A DNA stretch of 64,000 nucleotides from Fen-1258 sp964441505 (GCA_964441505.1 CAYTUV010000007.1:62001-126000), one strand, 5' to 3'. Positions 27,701 through 37,900 are shown, counted from the stretch's first letter. The notes: generated from the sequence alone by a model not told the origin. Translations and numbers: made by a program.

Positions 27701-28348
27701 ATGACAATAACTACCCAACGAATATCAATTTCTAAAACCGCGCGCTACCAGATAATGGGCAAGCCATCAGAAAAAATAAATTCTGTGTGGATTGTTCTTC
27801 ATGGTTACAGCCAATTAGCCGAAGACTTTGTTAAATACTTTAAGCCGCTCAGCAATGAATCAACTTTAGTTATAGCGCCCGAAGCATTGAACAGATTTTA
27901 TGTAAAAGGTTTTGATGGAAAAGTTGGCGCCACGTGGATGACAAAAGAGGACCGTGAAAACGAGATAAAAGATTACGTGAATTATCTTGATTCTGTTTAT
28001 GATGAAGTTACCAAACATTGTTTTTGGGGAAAAGTTAAAATAACCGTCCTTGGTTTTTCTCAAGGAACAGCAACCGCATGCAGATGGATTTTAAAAGGAA
28101 AAAACAAAATAGACCGCTTGATTCTTTGGGGAGGCGGCATTCCACAGGATGTCGATCTTTTATTCCAAAGAGAGTTTTTTAATTCTATCGACTTAACAAT
28201 TGTTCTAGGCGACAAAGACGAATTCGTCTCGGAAGAGCAATTCAAAAAATAGATTAATCTTTTGAATGAAGTTAAACTTATTCACAAGGTTTATCGTTTT
28301 ACCGGGAAGCACGAAATTAACGCTGCGGCTCTCCGGCAGTTGATTTAA
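27701..28348 (+). pseudogene. Alpha/beta hydrolase (phospholipase/carboxylesterase type) interrupted by an in-frame TAG
   Basis: From the ATG at 27701 the frame reads VWIVLHGYSQLAEDF, the nucleophile elbow LGFSQGTA (Ser) and GDKDEFV (Asp), then stops at TAG 28250-28252. The same frame goes on without a break for 31 codons: INLLNEVKLIHKVY, then RFTGKHEINAAAL, to TAA at 28346. That tail carries the expected catalytic His (GKHEI). So the gene is complete except for one nonsense codon, and the shortened product would lack its His. Either a recent pseudogene, a sequence error, or readthrough. Substrate class: carboxylesters (inferred from the family). Confidence 0.8.
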
Positions 28349-28368
28349 TAATAAGGAAAGGTAATGAA

Positions 28369-28740
28369 ATGGCAAATGTTCTAAACTGGTTTGAAATTTC
28401 GGTTCTCGATTTCGATAGAGCAGTTAAGTTTTATTCAGATATTTTTTCCTATCCGTCAATGCATAAAATGGATCTCGGCGGTCTCCAAATGGCAATTTTT
28501 CCTATGGAAGGAGATGGAGTTGGCGGAGCTCTTTGCCAGCATGAATCATACAAACCTTCTCAGGAGGGGGTGGTAATCTACTTGAATGCAAATCCGGATT
28601 TGAGTACGCCACTTTCAAAAGTTGAAGCAGCAGGTGGAAAAGTTGTAATGCCGAAAAAACAAATCTCGCCGGAGATTGGCTTCATGGCTATAATTATTGA
28701 TAGTGAAGGTAACAGGGTAGCGTTTCATTCAAACAAATAA
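28369..28740 (+). CDS. VOC family protein
   Basis: 123 residues with GGAAAGG before the ATG. The pattern VLNWFEISVLDFDRAVKFYSDIF (two pieces: NWFEISVLDFDRA and VKFYSDIF) and the end FMAIIIDSEGNRVAFHS is that of the small single-domain glyoxalase/bleomycin-resistance-like VOC proteins. The Glu in FEIS could be a metal ligand but the first His is absent, so an enzyme role is doubtful. It starts 20 bases after the interrupted hydrolase frame ends, so they were once one transcription unit. Substrate unknown. Confidence 0.85.
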   Translation: MANVLNWFEISVLDFDRAVKFYSDIFSYPSMHKMDLGGLQMAIFPMEGDGVGGALCQHESYKPSQEGVVIYLNANPDLSTPLSKVEAAGGKVVMPKKQISPEIGFMAIIIDSEGNRVAFHSNK

Positions 28741-28822
28741 AACATCTGTTATGTCATCTGGATATGCGACATGATTTAAGCCCTATTCTTTCTAAGAAGT
28801 AATTTTAGTCTGCGGTTTGAAG

Positions 28823-28860
28823 TCCAAAACTTAAGTTTGAGTTTCGATATGAGTTTTGGA
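28823..28860. repeat. Inverted repeat next to the receiver gene stop
   Basis: TCCAAAACT (28823-28831) and AGTTTTGGA (28852-28860) pair perfectly over nine bases with a 20-nt spacer. It ends one base beyond the stop of the receiver gene on the minus strand. No T run follows on that strand, so it may stabilise the 3' end rather than terminate. Confidence 0.5.
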
Positions 28861-28861
28861 A

Positions 28862-29248
28862 TTACTTGCTTGCCGGATTTGGAAACAAATCTAAGAACTC
28901 TTGCAAAAGAATATGGTTCTCAACGGGCTTTGCAATAAATTTTGTTGCGCCCGCTTTGAAAGAATTATCGCGATCCTTTCTTAAGACATTTGCTGTAACA
29001 ACCACGATCGGGGTTTTAAGATAGTTTTGATTCTTTCTCAACTCCTCTATCAACTCCAGACCGTTTTTGTCCGCCCGAAGCGACAAATCGATCAGAAACA
29101 CATCATAAATGTTATCCTTTATACAAGAATAGAATTCAGGAACAGTCTGAGCTATGTCAATGTCGAAATTCTGAGACAATACTTTGTTGAATATTTTTAT
29201 AATCCACTCATCGTCTTCAACGATTAGAAGTTTTGGTGTGCTTGTCAT
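28862..29248 (-). CDS. Receiver-only response regulator
   Basis: 128 residues, one receiver domain: LIVEDDEWI (acidic pair), phospho-acceptor Asp in VFLIDLSL, switch Thr in VVVTANV, and Lys in FIAKPV. No output domain. It lies 28 bases downstream of the sensor kinase at 29277-31409 on the same strand and is its likely partner. It is related to but distinct from the two receivers at 9671 and 10423. Confidence 0.93.
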   Translation of the reverse strand: MTSTPKLLIVEDDEWIIKIFNKVLSQNFDIDIAQTVPEFYSCIKDNIYDVFLIDLSLRADKNGLELIEELRKNQNYLKTPIVVVTANVLRKDRDNSFKAGATKFIAKPVENHILLQEFLDLFPNPASK

Positions 29249-29276
29249 TGTAAGTCCCTTCGTTTAAAATTAATAG

Positions 29277-31409
29277 TTATAGTGTCTTCTCGGATGATTT
29301 GAGAAAACACAATGTAAATTTCGTCCCCGTATTTTTATTTGTTTCTACCTTTATATCAACGTTATTAATTTCACAATATTTTTTTACCAACGCCATGCCT
29401 AAACCGGTGCCTTCATACTTACGTGTGTATCCCTGCTCTTCTTGTGTAAATGGATCAAAAAGTTTTGGCAAAAAGCCTTTAGAAATTCCTATTCCGGAAT
29501 CTGAAACAATAACAGTTAAGTCGTTGTTTAGGTTCCTGTCTATGATTATTTCTACCTTGCCCGATGAGGTGTATTTAATTGCATTATCAACAAGGTTAGC
29601 AAAAATTTGACCTGTGCTGTAGAAGTCGGCTGATACAACTGTATCGGCTGTGTTTTTGAGGAGACGAAATTCCAATCCCTTTTTCCGGGCAGTAAGGTCA
29701 TATTCATCATAAATGTTTTCTAACACATCCTCTGCTAAATCAAATTCGTTTTGTGTGGATTCATACATCCCGGTTTGCAATTCAGACATGTTCAGAATTA
29801 ATTCAACTGTCCGAATAATTCTTCTTCCGGCAGTATCAATTCCTCTAAAGCTATTAAGCATTTCATCTGTCATCTGTTCTTTTAGATCATCTTTTAATAA
29901 TTGAGTAAAGCCTACAACAACATTCAGGGGCGATCTGATCTCATGTGACATCTGCGCTAGAAATTCCGATTTCAATTTGCTGGCTTTCTCCGCTTCATCT
30001 TTTGCACGGACCAATTCTGCTTCTTCTTTTTTCTTGAGAGAGATATCGCGCGTTACGGATAGAGCTACCCGCCGATCCTCATAATCAACTAGTCTAATGT
30101 TAACACCTACGGGAATCTGCTCACTGGTTTTTGTTTTGTAGGTCGTTTCAAAATACAAATCACCTTTTTCCTTGAGGATCCTGAATCTATCGCGTACTTT
30201 TTCATTGCTTCCCGAAAGGTTTAGATCCAACACATTTAGCTGCAAAAACTCCTCTCTGTTGTATCCAAATTTTTCAGAAGCAGATTCATTTACTTCTATA
30301 ATTTTACCATCTAACTCAACAAGTAAAATTGCATCTCCTGCAGTATGAAATAGAGTTTTAAATTTCTGCTCGGATTGCCGCAATGCTTCTTCCGCCTTTT
30401 TGCGCTTTGTCTCTTCTTTCAAAACAGCGCGTGCTTTAATGATGTAATATAAATAGATCGATGATCCCAAAACTAATAGTAATGCAATTATTATCCACTT
30501 AGCGATAAATTGTTTCATCGTGCTGAGTGCCTCAACTTCGGGAGTGGTAACAATGATTGACCAGAACCTGTCGGCAATTTTAATTGGATAGTAAACCGCA
30601 ACATATTTCATAGGCTCTGAACCTGGGAACTTAGGATTAGGCCACGAATAATATCCCGAACCGTTTTCACCCCGAACGGCTTTATTCAAAATATAGATCA
30701 AAGAGGGTGAGCCGGAATAAAGACTAAATACATTTTGATTATTATGTTGTTGAAGAGGGCTATAAATTACAACCCCCTTTTGGCTGATTGTCCAGGCGAA
30801 TCCGCTCTTGCGCACTTTAATATTCTGCAGGTAATTTTTTGCCAGATTTTCGAAAGGAATTAAAACTGCCAATCCTCCTTTGAATACACCGTTTTTGAAA
30901 ACCGGAAGGTAATAGGCAATGCTTCTGTATCCCTGGACAGTTTCAAAAATATCAGAAAGGACGCGTCGCTGAGTTTTTAAAAATCTCTGTATGTGTTCCT
31001 GTTGTGAAATATCGGAGCCCACAAATTTTGAGTTATTTGGGATTGTATAGATAATTTTTCCATTTTCATCAATTCGAGTGATTGCACGTATTTCAGGAGA
31101 GTGGCTATTATACAAAACATCTATTAGTCCTTTTCCCGTATCGTCGAGGTCCATTATAGATCGTTGGTTGACCAAAAAGGAAAGAAGAATATCGTACTGG
31201 CTAAAAAAAAGCTGAATACCGTTTGCAGCCTGCTTTGCGTGCGTGCGCTGCTCAATGTTTAATTGATTGATCGCCTCCTCTTTGACGTCATGGTAGGCCG
31301 AGTAAAGCAAAGAAACGCAAACCCCAAGTATGACCAATGGTAAAAATATTTGTTTAAGGATATTTTTTAACATTACGCTCCGGGAAATTGATTTATTATC
31401 GTGTTTCAT
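29277..31409 (-). CDS. Sensor histidine kinase with Cache and PAS domains
   Basis: 710 residues. A first membrane helix (FLPLVILGVCVSLLYSA) leads to a periplasmic dCache-like sensor (about 40-300, with RSIAYYLPVFKNG and WPNPKFPGSEP), then a second helix (WIIIALLLVLGSSIYLYYII), a PAS domain (about 345-455, ILLVELDGKIIEVN), a HisKA domain with His489 in QMSHEIRSP, and a HATPase domain with NAIKYTS, DSGIGI and GTGLGMAL. It should sense a small ligand outside the inner membrane and phosphorylate the receiver encoded just downstream. The ligand is unknown. Confidence 0.95.
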   Translation of the reverse strand: MKHDNKSISRSVMLKNILKQIFLPLVILGVCVSLLYSAYHDVKEEAINQLNIEQRTHAKQAANGIQLFFSQYDILLSFLVNQRSIMDLDDTGKGLIDVLYNSHSPEIRAITRIDENGKIIYTIPNNSKFVGSDISQQEHIQRFLKTQRRVLSDIFETVQGYRSIAYYLPVFKNGVFKGGLAVLIPFENLAKNYLQNIKVRKSGFAWTISQKGVVIYSPLQQHNNQNVFSLYSGSPSLIYILNKAVRGENGSGYYSWPNPKFPGSEPMKYVAVYYPIKIADRFWSIIVTTPEVEALSTMKQFIAKWIIIALLLVLGSSIYLYYIIKARAVLKEETKRKKAEEALRQSEQKFKTLFHTAGDAILLVELDGKIIEVNESASEKFGYNREEFLQLNVLDLNLSGSNEKVRDRFRILKEKGDLYFETTYKTKTSEQIPVGVNIRLVDYEDRRVALSVTRDISLKKKEEAELVRAKDEAEKASKLKSEFLAQMSHEIRSPLNVVVGFTQLLKDDLKEQMTDEMLNSFRGIDTAGRRIIRTVELILNMSELQTGMYESTQNEFDLAEDVLENIYDEYDLTARKKGLEFRLLKNTADTVVSADFYSTGQIFANLVDNAIKYTSSGKVEIIIDRNLNNDLTVIVSDSGIGISKGFLPKLFDPFTQEEQGYTRKYEGTGLGMALVKKYCEINNVDIKVETNKNTGTKFTLCFLKSSEKTL

Positions 31410-31454
31410 TTACAATATATTAATATTAGCATAAAAGCCATTTTTTTATCGCTA

Positions 31455-32894
31455 TCATAGTTTGTATTTTTTTTCTAGATCTTTAGACCTATAAGAAAGA
31501 CGGGTATTTTCTAAGTTGTCAATAACATCTATTAGTTTTTTTACCTTCACCTTATCAGCACTGTGTCTCATGTAAATCTCTATTAAATATTTAACTGCGG
31601 TGTATTTATCTCTCTCATTAACAGCAGCTATTGATTTATTGAAAGATTGCTCGGCTTTATCGTAAGAATTGATCTTAAAATAGAAAGCACCGATCAGCAA
31701 ATTCAATTGATCTTCAAAGCCGTTTTCCGGTGTAAATTCCGGTTTTGTTTTCAAAAGATTTTCGATTTCAGAAATTTCTTTGTCTAAGGCTATTCGCACC
31801 GAAAGCTCATGCAGCCACTTGCTCTCTTTTTCATATCTCTTAACAGCAGAGAATGCCTCCTGGTAGCGCTCATTCAAGGCAGTTTCATGTTTTTTTATTC
31901 TAGCGTTGTCTCTCGTCAGCCAACTATTGAAAACTACAATAAAACGGGATGCTGCTCCACCGCCCCGGAATAATTTTTTTTCATTCTGTAGCGCCCGCTC
32001 TCCATATTGAATTGCGAGTTCAGAATTTCCTTTGAGATCATAAAGCCGGGCTTTTGCGAAATCATCAATCAGGCTATCTTTATCATTCTTAATAATGTTT
32101 TCTGCCCTTTTTATTTCCCAAATATTCATAAGAGTCTGGCAGTATGCATTCAGAGTTCGTTTGTTTTTAGGAAAGCGATTTAAAAAATTTTCGAAATAAG
32201 GCAAAGCCGCATATTCATTCCCTTCAAGACTGGTATAAATCTCAATCAATGTGAGAGCAGATTGTCCAAATGTAAGTTTTCCTTTTTCATATGCCAGCTG
32301 AAGTTGAGCCAGTCCCTTTTCTCTATCACCTGAAAAACCTAGAACACCGGCAATAAAACTTGTAATTCCGCTCATCCTATCGGCATAATATCCCAGCATT
32401 CCCAGCACCAAATAAGCATCATAAAATTGGGGATCGACATTAACAATCTCTTCCATAATACTTTTTGCTTTCTTCCCGCTTTTAAAAGCACTCCACCAGG
32501 AAGCATCAACTCCGTATACGCGGGCTAGGTATGCATGTATTGTTCCAGAATAAAATTTGTTCTCTAAGCTCAGTTTAAATTCGTCAATCCTATCAATAAC
32601 ATTTTCACAATAATCAATAATTTCTTTGTTGAGTGTCTTTCTTCCCTCGTCTCTTTTCCCGGGGTCCAATTCCGCTACCCTTTGATAGTACTCGAGTATT
32701 TTTGTATTTATGAGATAGTAATAGTACTTCGGTGAGCCGGGATTCAGATTAATTTGTTTCTGACATAATTTTTTTGCCTGATCATATTGTTCGTTAAAGG
32801 TAAGAGTGATAATCTGCTGGTCAATTGGTGTTGGATCGACAGGTCTTGCAGAAATTACGAAGGAGATCAAAAATAGAAGTAATAAATATTTCAT
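31455..32894 (-). CDS. Exported TPR-repeat protein
   Basis: 479 residues with a signal peptide (LLLLFLISFVISARP). The mature part is almost all helical with TPR-like units: QAKKLCQKQINLNPGSPKYYYYL, split here as LCQKQINLNPGSPKYY, then DAYLVLGMLGYYADR, ENFLNRFPKNKRTLNAY and KINSYDKAEQSFNKS. About eight to ten units can be guessed. Such periplasmic TPR proteins act as scaffolds. It is upstream of and in the same direction as the kinase and receiver (45-base gap), so it may form part of the same sensory operon. No catalytic motif seen. Confidence 0.75.
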   Translation of the reverse strand: MKYLLLLFLISFVISARPVDPTPIDQQIITLTFNEQYDQAKKLCQKQINLNPGSPKYYYYLINTKILEYYQRVAELDPGKRDEGRKTLNKEIIDYCENVIDRIDEFKLSLENKFYSGTIHAYLARVYGVDASWWSAFKSGKKAKSIMEEIVNVDPQFYDAYLVLGMLGYYADRMSGITSFIAGVLGFSGDREKGLAQLQLAYEKGKLTFGQSALTLIEIYTSLEGNEYAALPYFENFLNRFPKNKRTLNAYCQTLMNIWEIKRAENIIKNDKDSLIDDFAKARLYDLKGNSELAIQYGERALQNEKKLFRGGGAASRFIVVFNSWLTRDNARIKKHETALNERYQEAFSAVKRYEKESKWLHELSVRIALDKEISEIENLLKTKPEFTPENGFEDQLNLLIGAFYFKINSYDKAEQSFNKSIAAVNERDKYTAVKYLIEIYMRHSADKVKVKKLIDVIDNLENTRLSYRSKDLEKKYKL

Positions 32895-33078
32895 ATAAAA
32901 TCACCCGTTGCTGGATAAAATAAATAACTATTTCGGTTTGCAAAATAATCAAAAGATATCAATATGAAAGTATTTGTAGTTCACGCTCATCCGGATTAAA
33001 ATATTTCCCTTCAAAATTAATCCTCAAATACAATAAATTTACCGAAACACCGTTTACAGTAATAGAAAAAAGAGTTTT

Positions 33079-33624
33079 ATGAGTACAACTCAAGAGCAGA
33101 TTCTAATTGAAAGATGTCGTAACGGAGACGCATCCGCCTTCGGTCCGTTAATGCAACTTTACCGGAGGCAGTTGTTCTCATATCTGTTCAAGTTGAGCGG
33201 GGAAAGAACTCAAGCGGAAGATTTGTTTCAAGAGACTCTGATAAAAACATGGAGAGGAATTAAAAAATATTCGGAAAGGCAGAAATTTTCATCATGGCTT
33301 TTTACAATTGCACACAACACGGCGATGGATAATCTGCGGTTAAGGAAAAAAGAGGAAATGATTTCGGGAATAGATCCGGATGATCTTCGATCTCCGAACG
33401 ATACGCATAAACAATTTATAAATGATGAAGAGACAAGAATGATAGAAAAAGCAATCAAAACATTACCGGCAAAACAGAAGGAAGTATTTCTGCTGCGCAT
33501 TTATGGAGAGGTAAGTTTCAAAGAGATAGCCGAGTTAACAAAGGAGCCTATTAACACGGTGCTTTCTCATATGCATTACTCAGTAAAGAAGCTCAAAAAA
33601 ATTATCGGAAGCAAAAATGACTAA
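33079..33624 (+). CDS. ECF-type RNA polymerase sigma factor
   Basis: 181 residues. Region 2 is DASAFGPLMQLYRRQLFSYLF with the core-binding motif QAEDLFQETLIKTWRGI and SSWLFTIAHNTAMDNLR; region 4 has LPAKQKEVFLLRIYGEVSFKEIAEL (each given in part) and the DNA-contacting helix NTVLSHMHYSVKKLKK. There is no region 1 or 3, which is the ECF (sigma-70 group 4) pattern. It overlaps the anti-sigma gene by eight bases and should be held inactive by it at the membrane. First of a three-gene operon. Confidence 0.95.
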   Translation: MSTTQEQILIERCRNGDASAFGPLMQLYRRQLFSYLFKLSGERTQAEDLFQETLIKTWRGIKKYSERQKFSSWLFTIAHNTAMDNLRLRKKEEMISGIDPDDLRSPNDTHKQFINDEETRMIEKAIKTLPAKQKEVFLLRIYGEVSFKEIAELTKEPINTVLSHMHYSVKKLKKIIGSKND

Positions 33625-34174
33625 CATAAAAAACACAGTATGCCAGGATTTTGAACATGAAATGTGGCTTTACCTTGCCGCCGAACTGCCGGCGGAACGG
33701 ATGGAATTCTGGAAAAAACATCTTCTGGAATGCGATGACTGCACACTTGAACTAAAAGAAAAGATTAGAGTTATCTCGAACATCAAAGAAAAAATCGCGG
33801 TTGATCTTGACGACTCATCCTTTGCTAGAATGATTGACGCGGCGGTTTCAAAACGAAAAAGCTGGATGGAGAATATTTTAGGAGACAGATTTATTTACAC
33901 TGAGAACAAAAGTTTTTACGGCAAGGCCGCACTGATAGGAGCTTTTGCAACAACCGCAATTATTATCCTGCTCGTTACGCACCAGTCGATTCCCGTTAAT
34001 AAGATTCCCAATCATCTGCTGGATTGGGAAGGGAAAAAAATTACATATCAGATCGATGAGATGAAAAACAGGATCCAGTTAATTGGTGATGATAAATGGG
34101 GAAAAGAAATTAATCTTCTCGATCAGAGAATTGAAAAACTGGAAAAAGAATCGGATAAATTTTCGTTTTATTAA
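33617..34174 (+). CDS. Membrane-bound anti-sigma factor with zinc-finger-like motif
   Basis: 185 residues. The N-terminal part has the zf-HC2/ZAS pattern His-x3-Cys-x2-Cys (KHLLECDDCTLEL), which binds the cognate ECF sigma; a single membrane helix (ALIGAFATTAIIILLVTH) lies near residues 112-130; the C-terminal 55 residues are periplasmic and form a coiled coil (EMKNRIQLIGDD, LDQRIEKLEKESDK). It overlaps the sigma gene by 8 bases and precedes the coiled-coil periplasmic gene. Release by regulated proteolysis is the usual mode (family knowledge). Confidence 0.85.
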   Translation: MTNIKNTVCQDFEHEMWLYLAAELPAERMEFWKKHLLECDDCTLELKEKIRVISNIKEKIAVDLDDSSFARMIDAAVSKRKSWMENILGDRFIYTENKSFYGKAALIGAFATTAIIILLVTHQSIPVNKIPNHLLDWEGKKITYQIDEMKNRIQLIGDDKWGKEINLLDQRIEKLEKESDKFSFY

Positions 34175-34187
34175 AAGGAGAAACAAA

Positions 34188-34841
34188 ATGAAAAAGTTAC
34201 TAATTATAGCGATAGCCGTAATCTTTGCGGGATCGTGGTCAAATGCTAATGCTCAATTTGCAAGCAATTCAAGCGGATTAAGCTCTACATATCAGGAGCT
34301 TGAGCATTCTCTTGCCCAGGTTCAGGGCGGGGAGATGTCGAAAGAAGAAGAGGAACGCTTACTGAAAAATTTATCTCCGGAGATGAAGGCAAAACTTGAA
34401 GAAGTGAAAAAATTGAACAAGAATAAATACTACCAGCTATTGAGAGGTACTTCTTATCTGTCAAATTTCTACAGCTATTCCGGTAGCACAAGCGGTTATA
34501 ATGTTGGCCGTGCGCTCTCTCTTTATGAGGAGGCAGCAAAGGAACGAACCGAACAGATGAAGAAACAGAAAGAGCTTGAGATTGATGTAGAAATCTACGC
34601 ACTTAAATACAAGACTGCGGACAACACAAACCAGCAAAAAATCAAATCGGAACTTCAATCAGCGCTTAATCAACTGTTCGATATTCGTGAATTTCAAAAG
34701 CAAGAAGAAGTTAAGCAGCTTGAAAAACGTCTGCAGGAATTAAAAGAATCTCTGCAAGCGCGCAAGCAAAACAAAAATGAAATTGTTCAGCGCAGAATTC
34801 AAGAGATGCTTGGCGATTCAAAATATTTAAGATGGGAATAA
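34188..34841 (+). CDS. Periplasmic coiled-coil protein of the sigma operon
   Basis: 217 residues from the ATG at 34188, chosen for AAAAGGAGAAAC upstream and because a clean signal peptide follows (MKKLLIIAIAVIFAGSW, cleaved near NANAQ). An earlier in-frame start would lie inside the anti-sigma gene. The mature protein is Glu/Lys/Gln-rich and helical (MSKEEEERLLKNLSPEMKAKLEEV, in part; LEKRLQELKESLQARK). The SPEMKAKLEE segment recalls the Spy/CpxP type of periplasmic stress protein. Third gene of the ECF operon, so it may be the signal-sensing partner (inference). Confidence 0.7.
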   Translation: MKKLLIIAIAVIFAGSWSNANAQFASNSSGLSSTYQELEHSLAQVQGGEMSKEEEERLLKNLSPEMKAKLEEVKKLNKNKYYQLLRGTSYLSNFYSYSGSTSGYNVGRALSLYEEAAKERTEQMKKQKELEIDVEIYALKYKTADNTNQQKIKSELQSALNQLFDIREFQKQEEVKQLEKRLQELKESLQARKQNKNEIVQRRIQEMLGDSKYLRWE

Positions 34842-34873
34842 ACTATACTAATCCTCAAATAAGCTGTATTAAT

Positions 34874-34904
34874 CCCTCTCCCCCAAAGGAGAGGGGCTTT
34901 TTTT
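34874..34904 (+). terminator. Strong intrinsic terminator after the sigma operon
   Basis: CCCTCTCC (34874-34881) pairs perfectly with GGAGAGGG (34888-34895), loop CCCAAA, followed by GC and seven T. Closes the sigma/anti-sigma/coiled-coil operon. Confidence 0.85.
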
Positions 34905-34915
34905 CGTTTATCGTT

Positions 34916-37900
34916 TCACTTTTCACGTTTTCCGTTCTGAAGCGCTTCAAAATATTTTCGTATCAGATCTTCGTAATCCTTCTTATAACCTTCCCGGATC
35001 GATTTCATCAACTCGTCCTTCAATTTATTCTTTCCTTCTTCTGTATCTAAATTCAATTCAGAAGGCGAAGAGCGAGTAAAATTTTTACCGGTATCGGATT
35101 TTCTATCCTTCTCATAATCCCTCTCATTCATTGATCTCTGTGCATCAAGAAGTTTTGTTAAAATCTTCTCCTGCTGTTTCACAATGTCATCATTCATTTT
35201 TTGCGATTGTAGATTCGTAACAACTTCTTTCATTTCGTTTAAAATCTTTTCAAGATTTCCCGCTAACCGTTTCGACTGTCCCGTTTGCTTTGCTTCTTCA
35301 TTCAATTGCTCGAGCGATTTGCGAATCATTTCCTGTTGCTGAGCAAGCCGCTGCATCTGTGCCATCATTTCTTGCGACATTTGCCCCCGATTCAGCATTT
35401 GAGTAAGCTGGTTCAGATTCATCTGCTGTTGAGAAAGCTGCTGAAGCTGCTGCATCAGGCTCATCATACCGCCGCCTTGCCCGCTTCCGCTCATCATCTG
35501 ATCCATTGCGCCCTTCATAAGACTTGCCGCTTCATTTAATGATGACATTGCATTTTTCTGCATTTGTGCGGAAGTCGGGCCCTGCTGGTTCTGCATCATG
35601 TTGATTGATTGCTGCATTTCTGATAGTGCTTTGCCAAGGGCTTTACCCATTTCGGGAGTTATTGCAAAAGTTTTTTGGGAGAGATCACTCATCTTTTGGA
35701 GTAATCTACCCAGGTTGCTTTGCAGTGAACTTTGTTCGCGGGAATTTTTTGAAAATTCATTTGAATAAGGACTCAATTGCTCGGTATCGTTCTTCAGTTT
35801 TTCCTGATCCTCCGAAAGTGAGAGCAGGTCATTCAGTATCTTCATCATATCATAAAAAGTTTGCATCTGGTTCATCTGCTGCATACTTGATTGTAGTCCC
35901 TGCATCTGTTTCTCCAGACTCTTCATGTTTTGTGAGAGCTGCTGCTGATTCTGCAATGCATCAGGTTTCTGCATCTTCTGAAGATCATTTGCCGCCTCAT
36001 CAGAAAGTTTTTCGTTGTTTTGCTTTTCAAATTCTTTTTGAAGTCTATCGAGCTGATCTTTCGGCATATCCTTCATTCCGCTCATCTTGTCGTTCAGCTT
36101 ATCCATTTCTTCATTAAGATTCTTGAGATCTTTTGTGATATCCTGTTGACGCTTGGAAAGTTCATCCCGCTTTGGCTTATCCGAAAGATTGGATTGATCG
36201 GTTTTACTTTTCAACTCATCAATTTTTTCGGCAAGTTCTTGTGTTCGTTTTAACAGCTCATCTACTTTTTGCTCAGCTTGAATTCTTTTAAGAAGATTAA
36301 GTGTACGTTCGATGCTCTTCTTAATGTATTCCTCGTTTGCCCTCATCTCTTCCATTGACATCTGAATATTATCACGATTCAAACTTTTTAGAGATTCCTG
36401 CATCCGCTTCATTGCTTCCTTCATCTCTTCGCTGCTCATTTTCTCAAGCAGTTCTTGCAACTCGTTGTACTTTTGAAGCGTTTCTTCCGAAAGGAGGTTG
36501 TTCTTTGCAAGATCATTTTTCATTTCAGATAGCTTTTGGGAAATCTCATTTACCCTTTTTCCAATCTCCTCGAATTTCTCTCGAGCTCTTTCAATGCGTT
36601 CTTTTTCCTGCCAGGAAATATCTTTAGAGTTTTGCTTTAAATTATCGCTGATCTTTTGCATCTCTTGTTTCAACTGTTCGGCTTCTTTCAGAGTTTCGGT
36701 TAAATCTTTTGCAGCATCTTCCTGTTTGTTCTGGGCATCGGCAAAAAGTTCATCAAGCGATGGAACGGTGATTGTGAATTGTTGAGTTCTGGAAGATTTG
36801 GGTCCATTTATTATATCGTTATCGAATACTTCTAAATAATAAGATAAAACCTCACCCTCTGCGAGAACTAACGGTGCAAGATCCCAAACGAAATAAATTT
36901 CATCCTCTTTTAGTTGTTTTGAAATCGTCACGGGAATTTGGGTAAACTCGTCGGTTGTCTGCCGGTATTTCGATGAAGTAAGCCGGTAATTAAGATTCAT
37001 TTTGCTAAAACCGTAGTCATCCGTGATTTTAGAAATGAGTGAAATCTTTGATTCTTGTCCTAGCTTTATGTTCTGAGTTGGAGAGATAAGTTCTATTGTT
37101 GGAGCGGCATCACGCAAAATTTTGATTGAATATGCAATTGGATTAATGTTTGTAAAGCCCTCTCCGTCCTCGATGAGAATCTGATAATCTGTTTCTTTCG
37201 TGGCAATAAATTCAACCCAAGACTTTGTTGAGGCAACATTCATTTTTTTATTTGTGCTGCCGCTGAATAAAACCGCTGCTTTTGAAAGCTCGCGCGAAGA
37301 GTTCAGCATCAATTTAATTTTACTGCCCGGAAGAGCTGTAATGTTTCCATTGTCTTTTTGTGTCTGATCCGGCAAGCGCGAATAAGCCGGGGGAGAGATA
37401 GCCAACTCAAATCCCGTGATAATGGGACGATTGATAACGGAAACCTTATAAGTCTCGCTGGTAATTTTTTCAGCATAAGCGAAATATTCGAATGAGCTTT
37501 TTACAGATCGTACCTCAAAAACAAAATAACCGAGTGAGTCGGGTAATAATATCTTTTCGGAAGATTCCGATTGTTCAGAATATTTGGTTGAAAGAACAAC
37601 TTCTGCGGGTTTTTCTCCAATGGCCTTAATCCTTATGGCAACATCTTCGCCTTTGGCAATTTCAATATTGCCGGGGGTAATTTCAAACACAAATTTCGGC
37701 GGAGGGGAAAATTTTTTATTGAAATTTATTAATCGCAATGCCGCGGAACTTAATCCCGGGACAAATGAAATGACGACGAGACTGACAACAAACGTGATCA
37801 GACCGATTCTGAAATATTTTCTTGCCAGAGTGAAATCAACAATCTTGGTGAAATCCAAGTTCTTTGTTTTGCTATAAACATTTTGAAATGCAGCGTCAAC

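Noticed and set aside
28250..28252. TAG reassigned to an amino acid throughout this genome
   Set aside because: Several intact genes end naturally in TAG with no homologous sequence after it, so TAG acts as a stop here. Local readthrough remains open.
35605..36117. Frames opposite the DUF4175 coiled coil
   Set aside because: Produced by the repetitive Gln/Glu/Lys codons of the real gene; Ser/Leu/His-rich nonsense.
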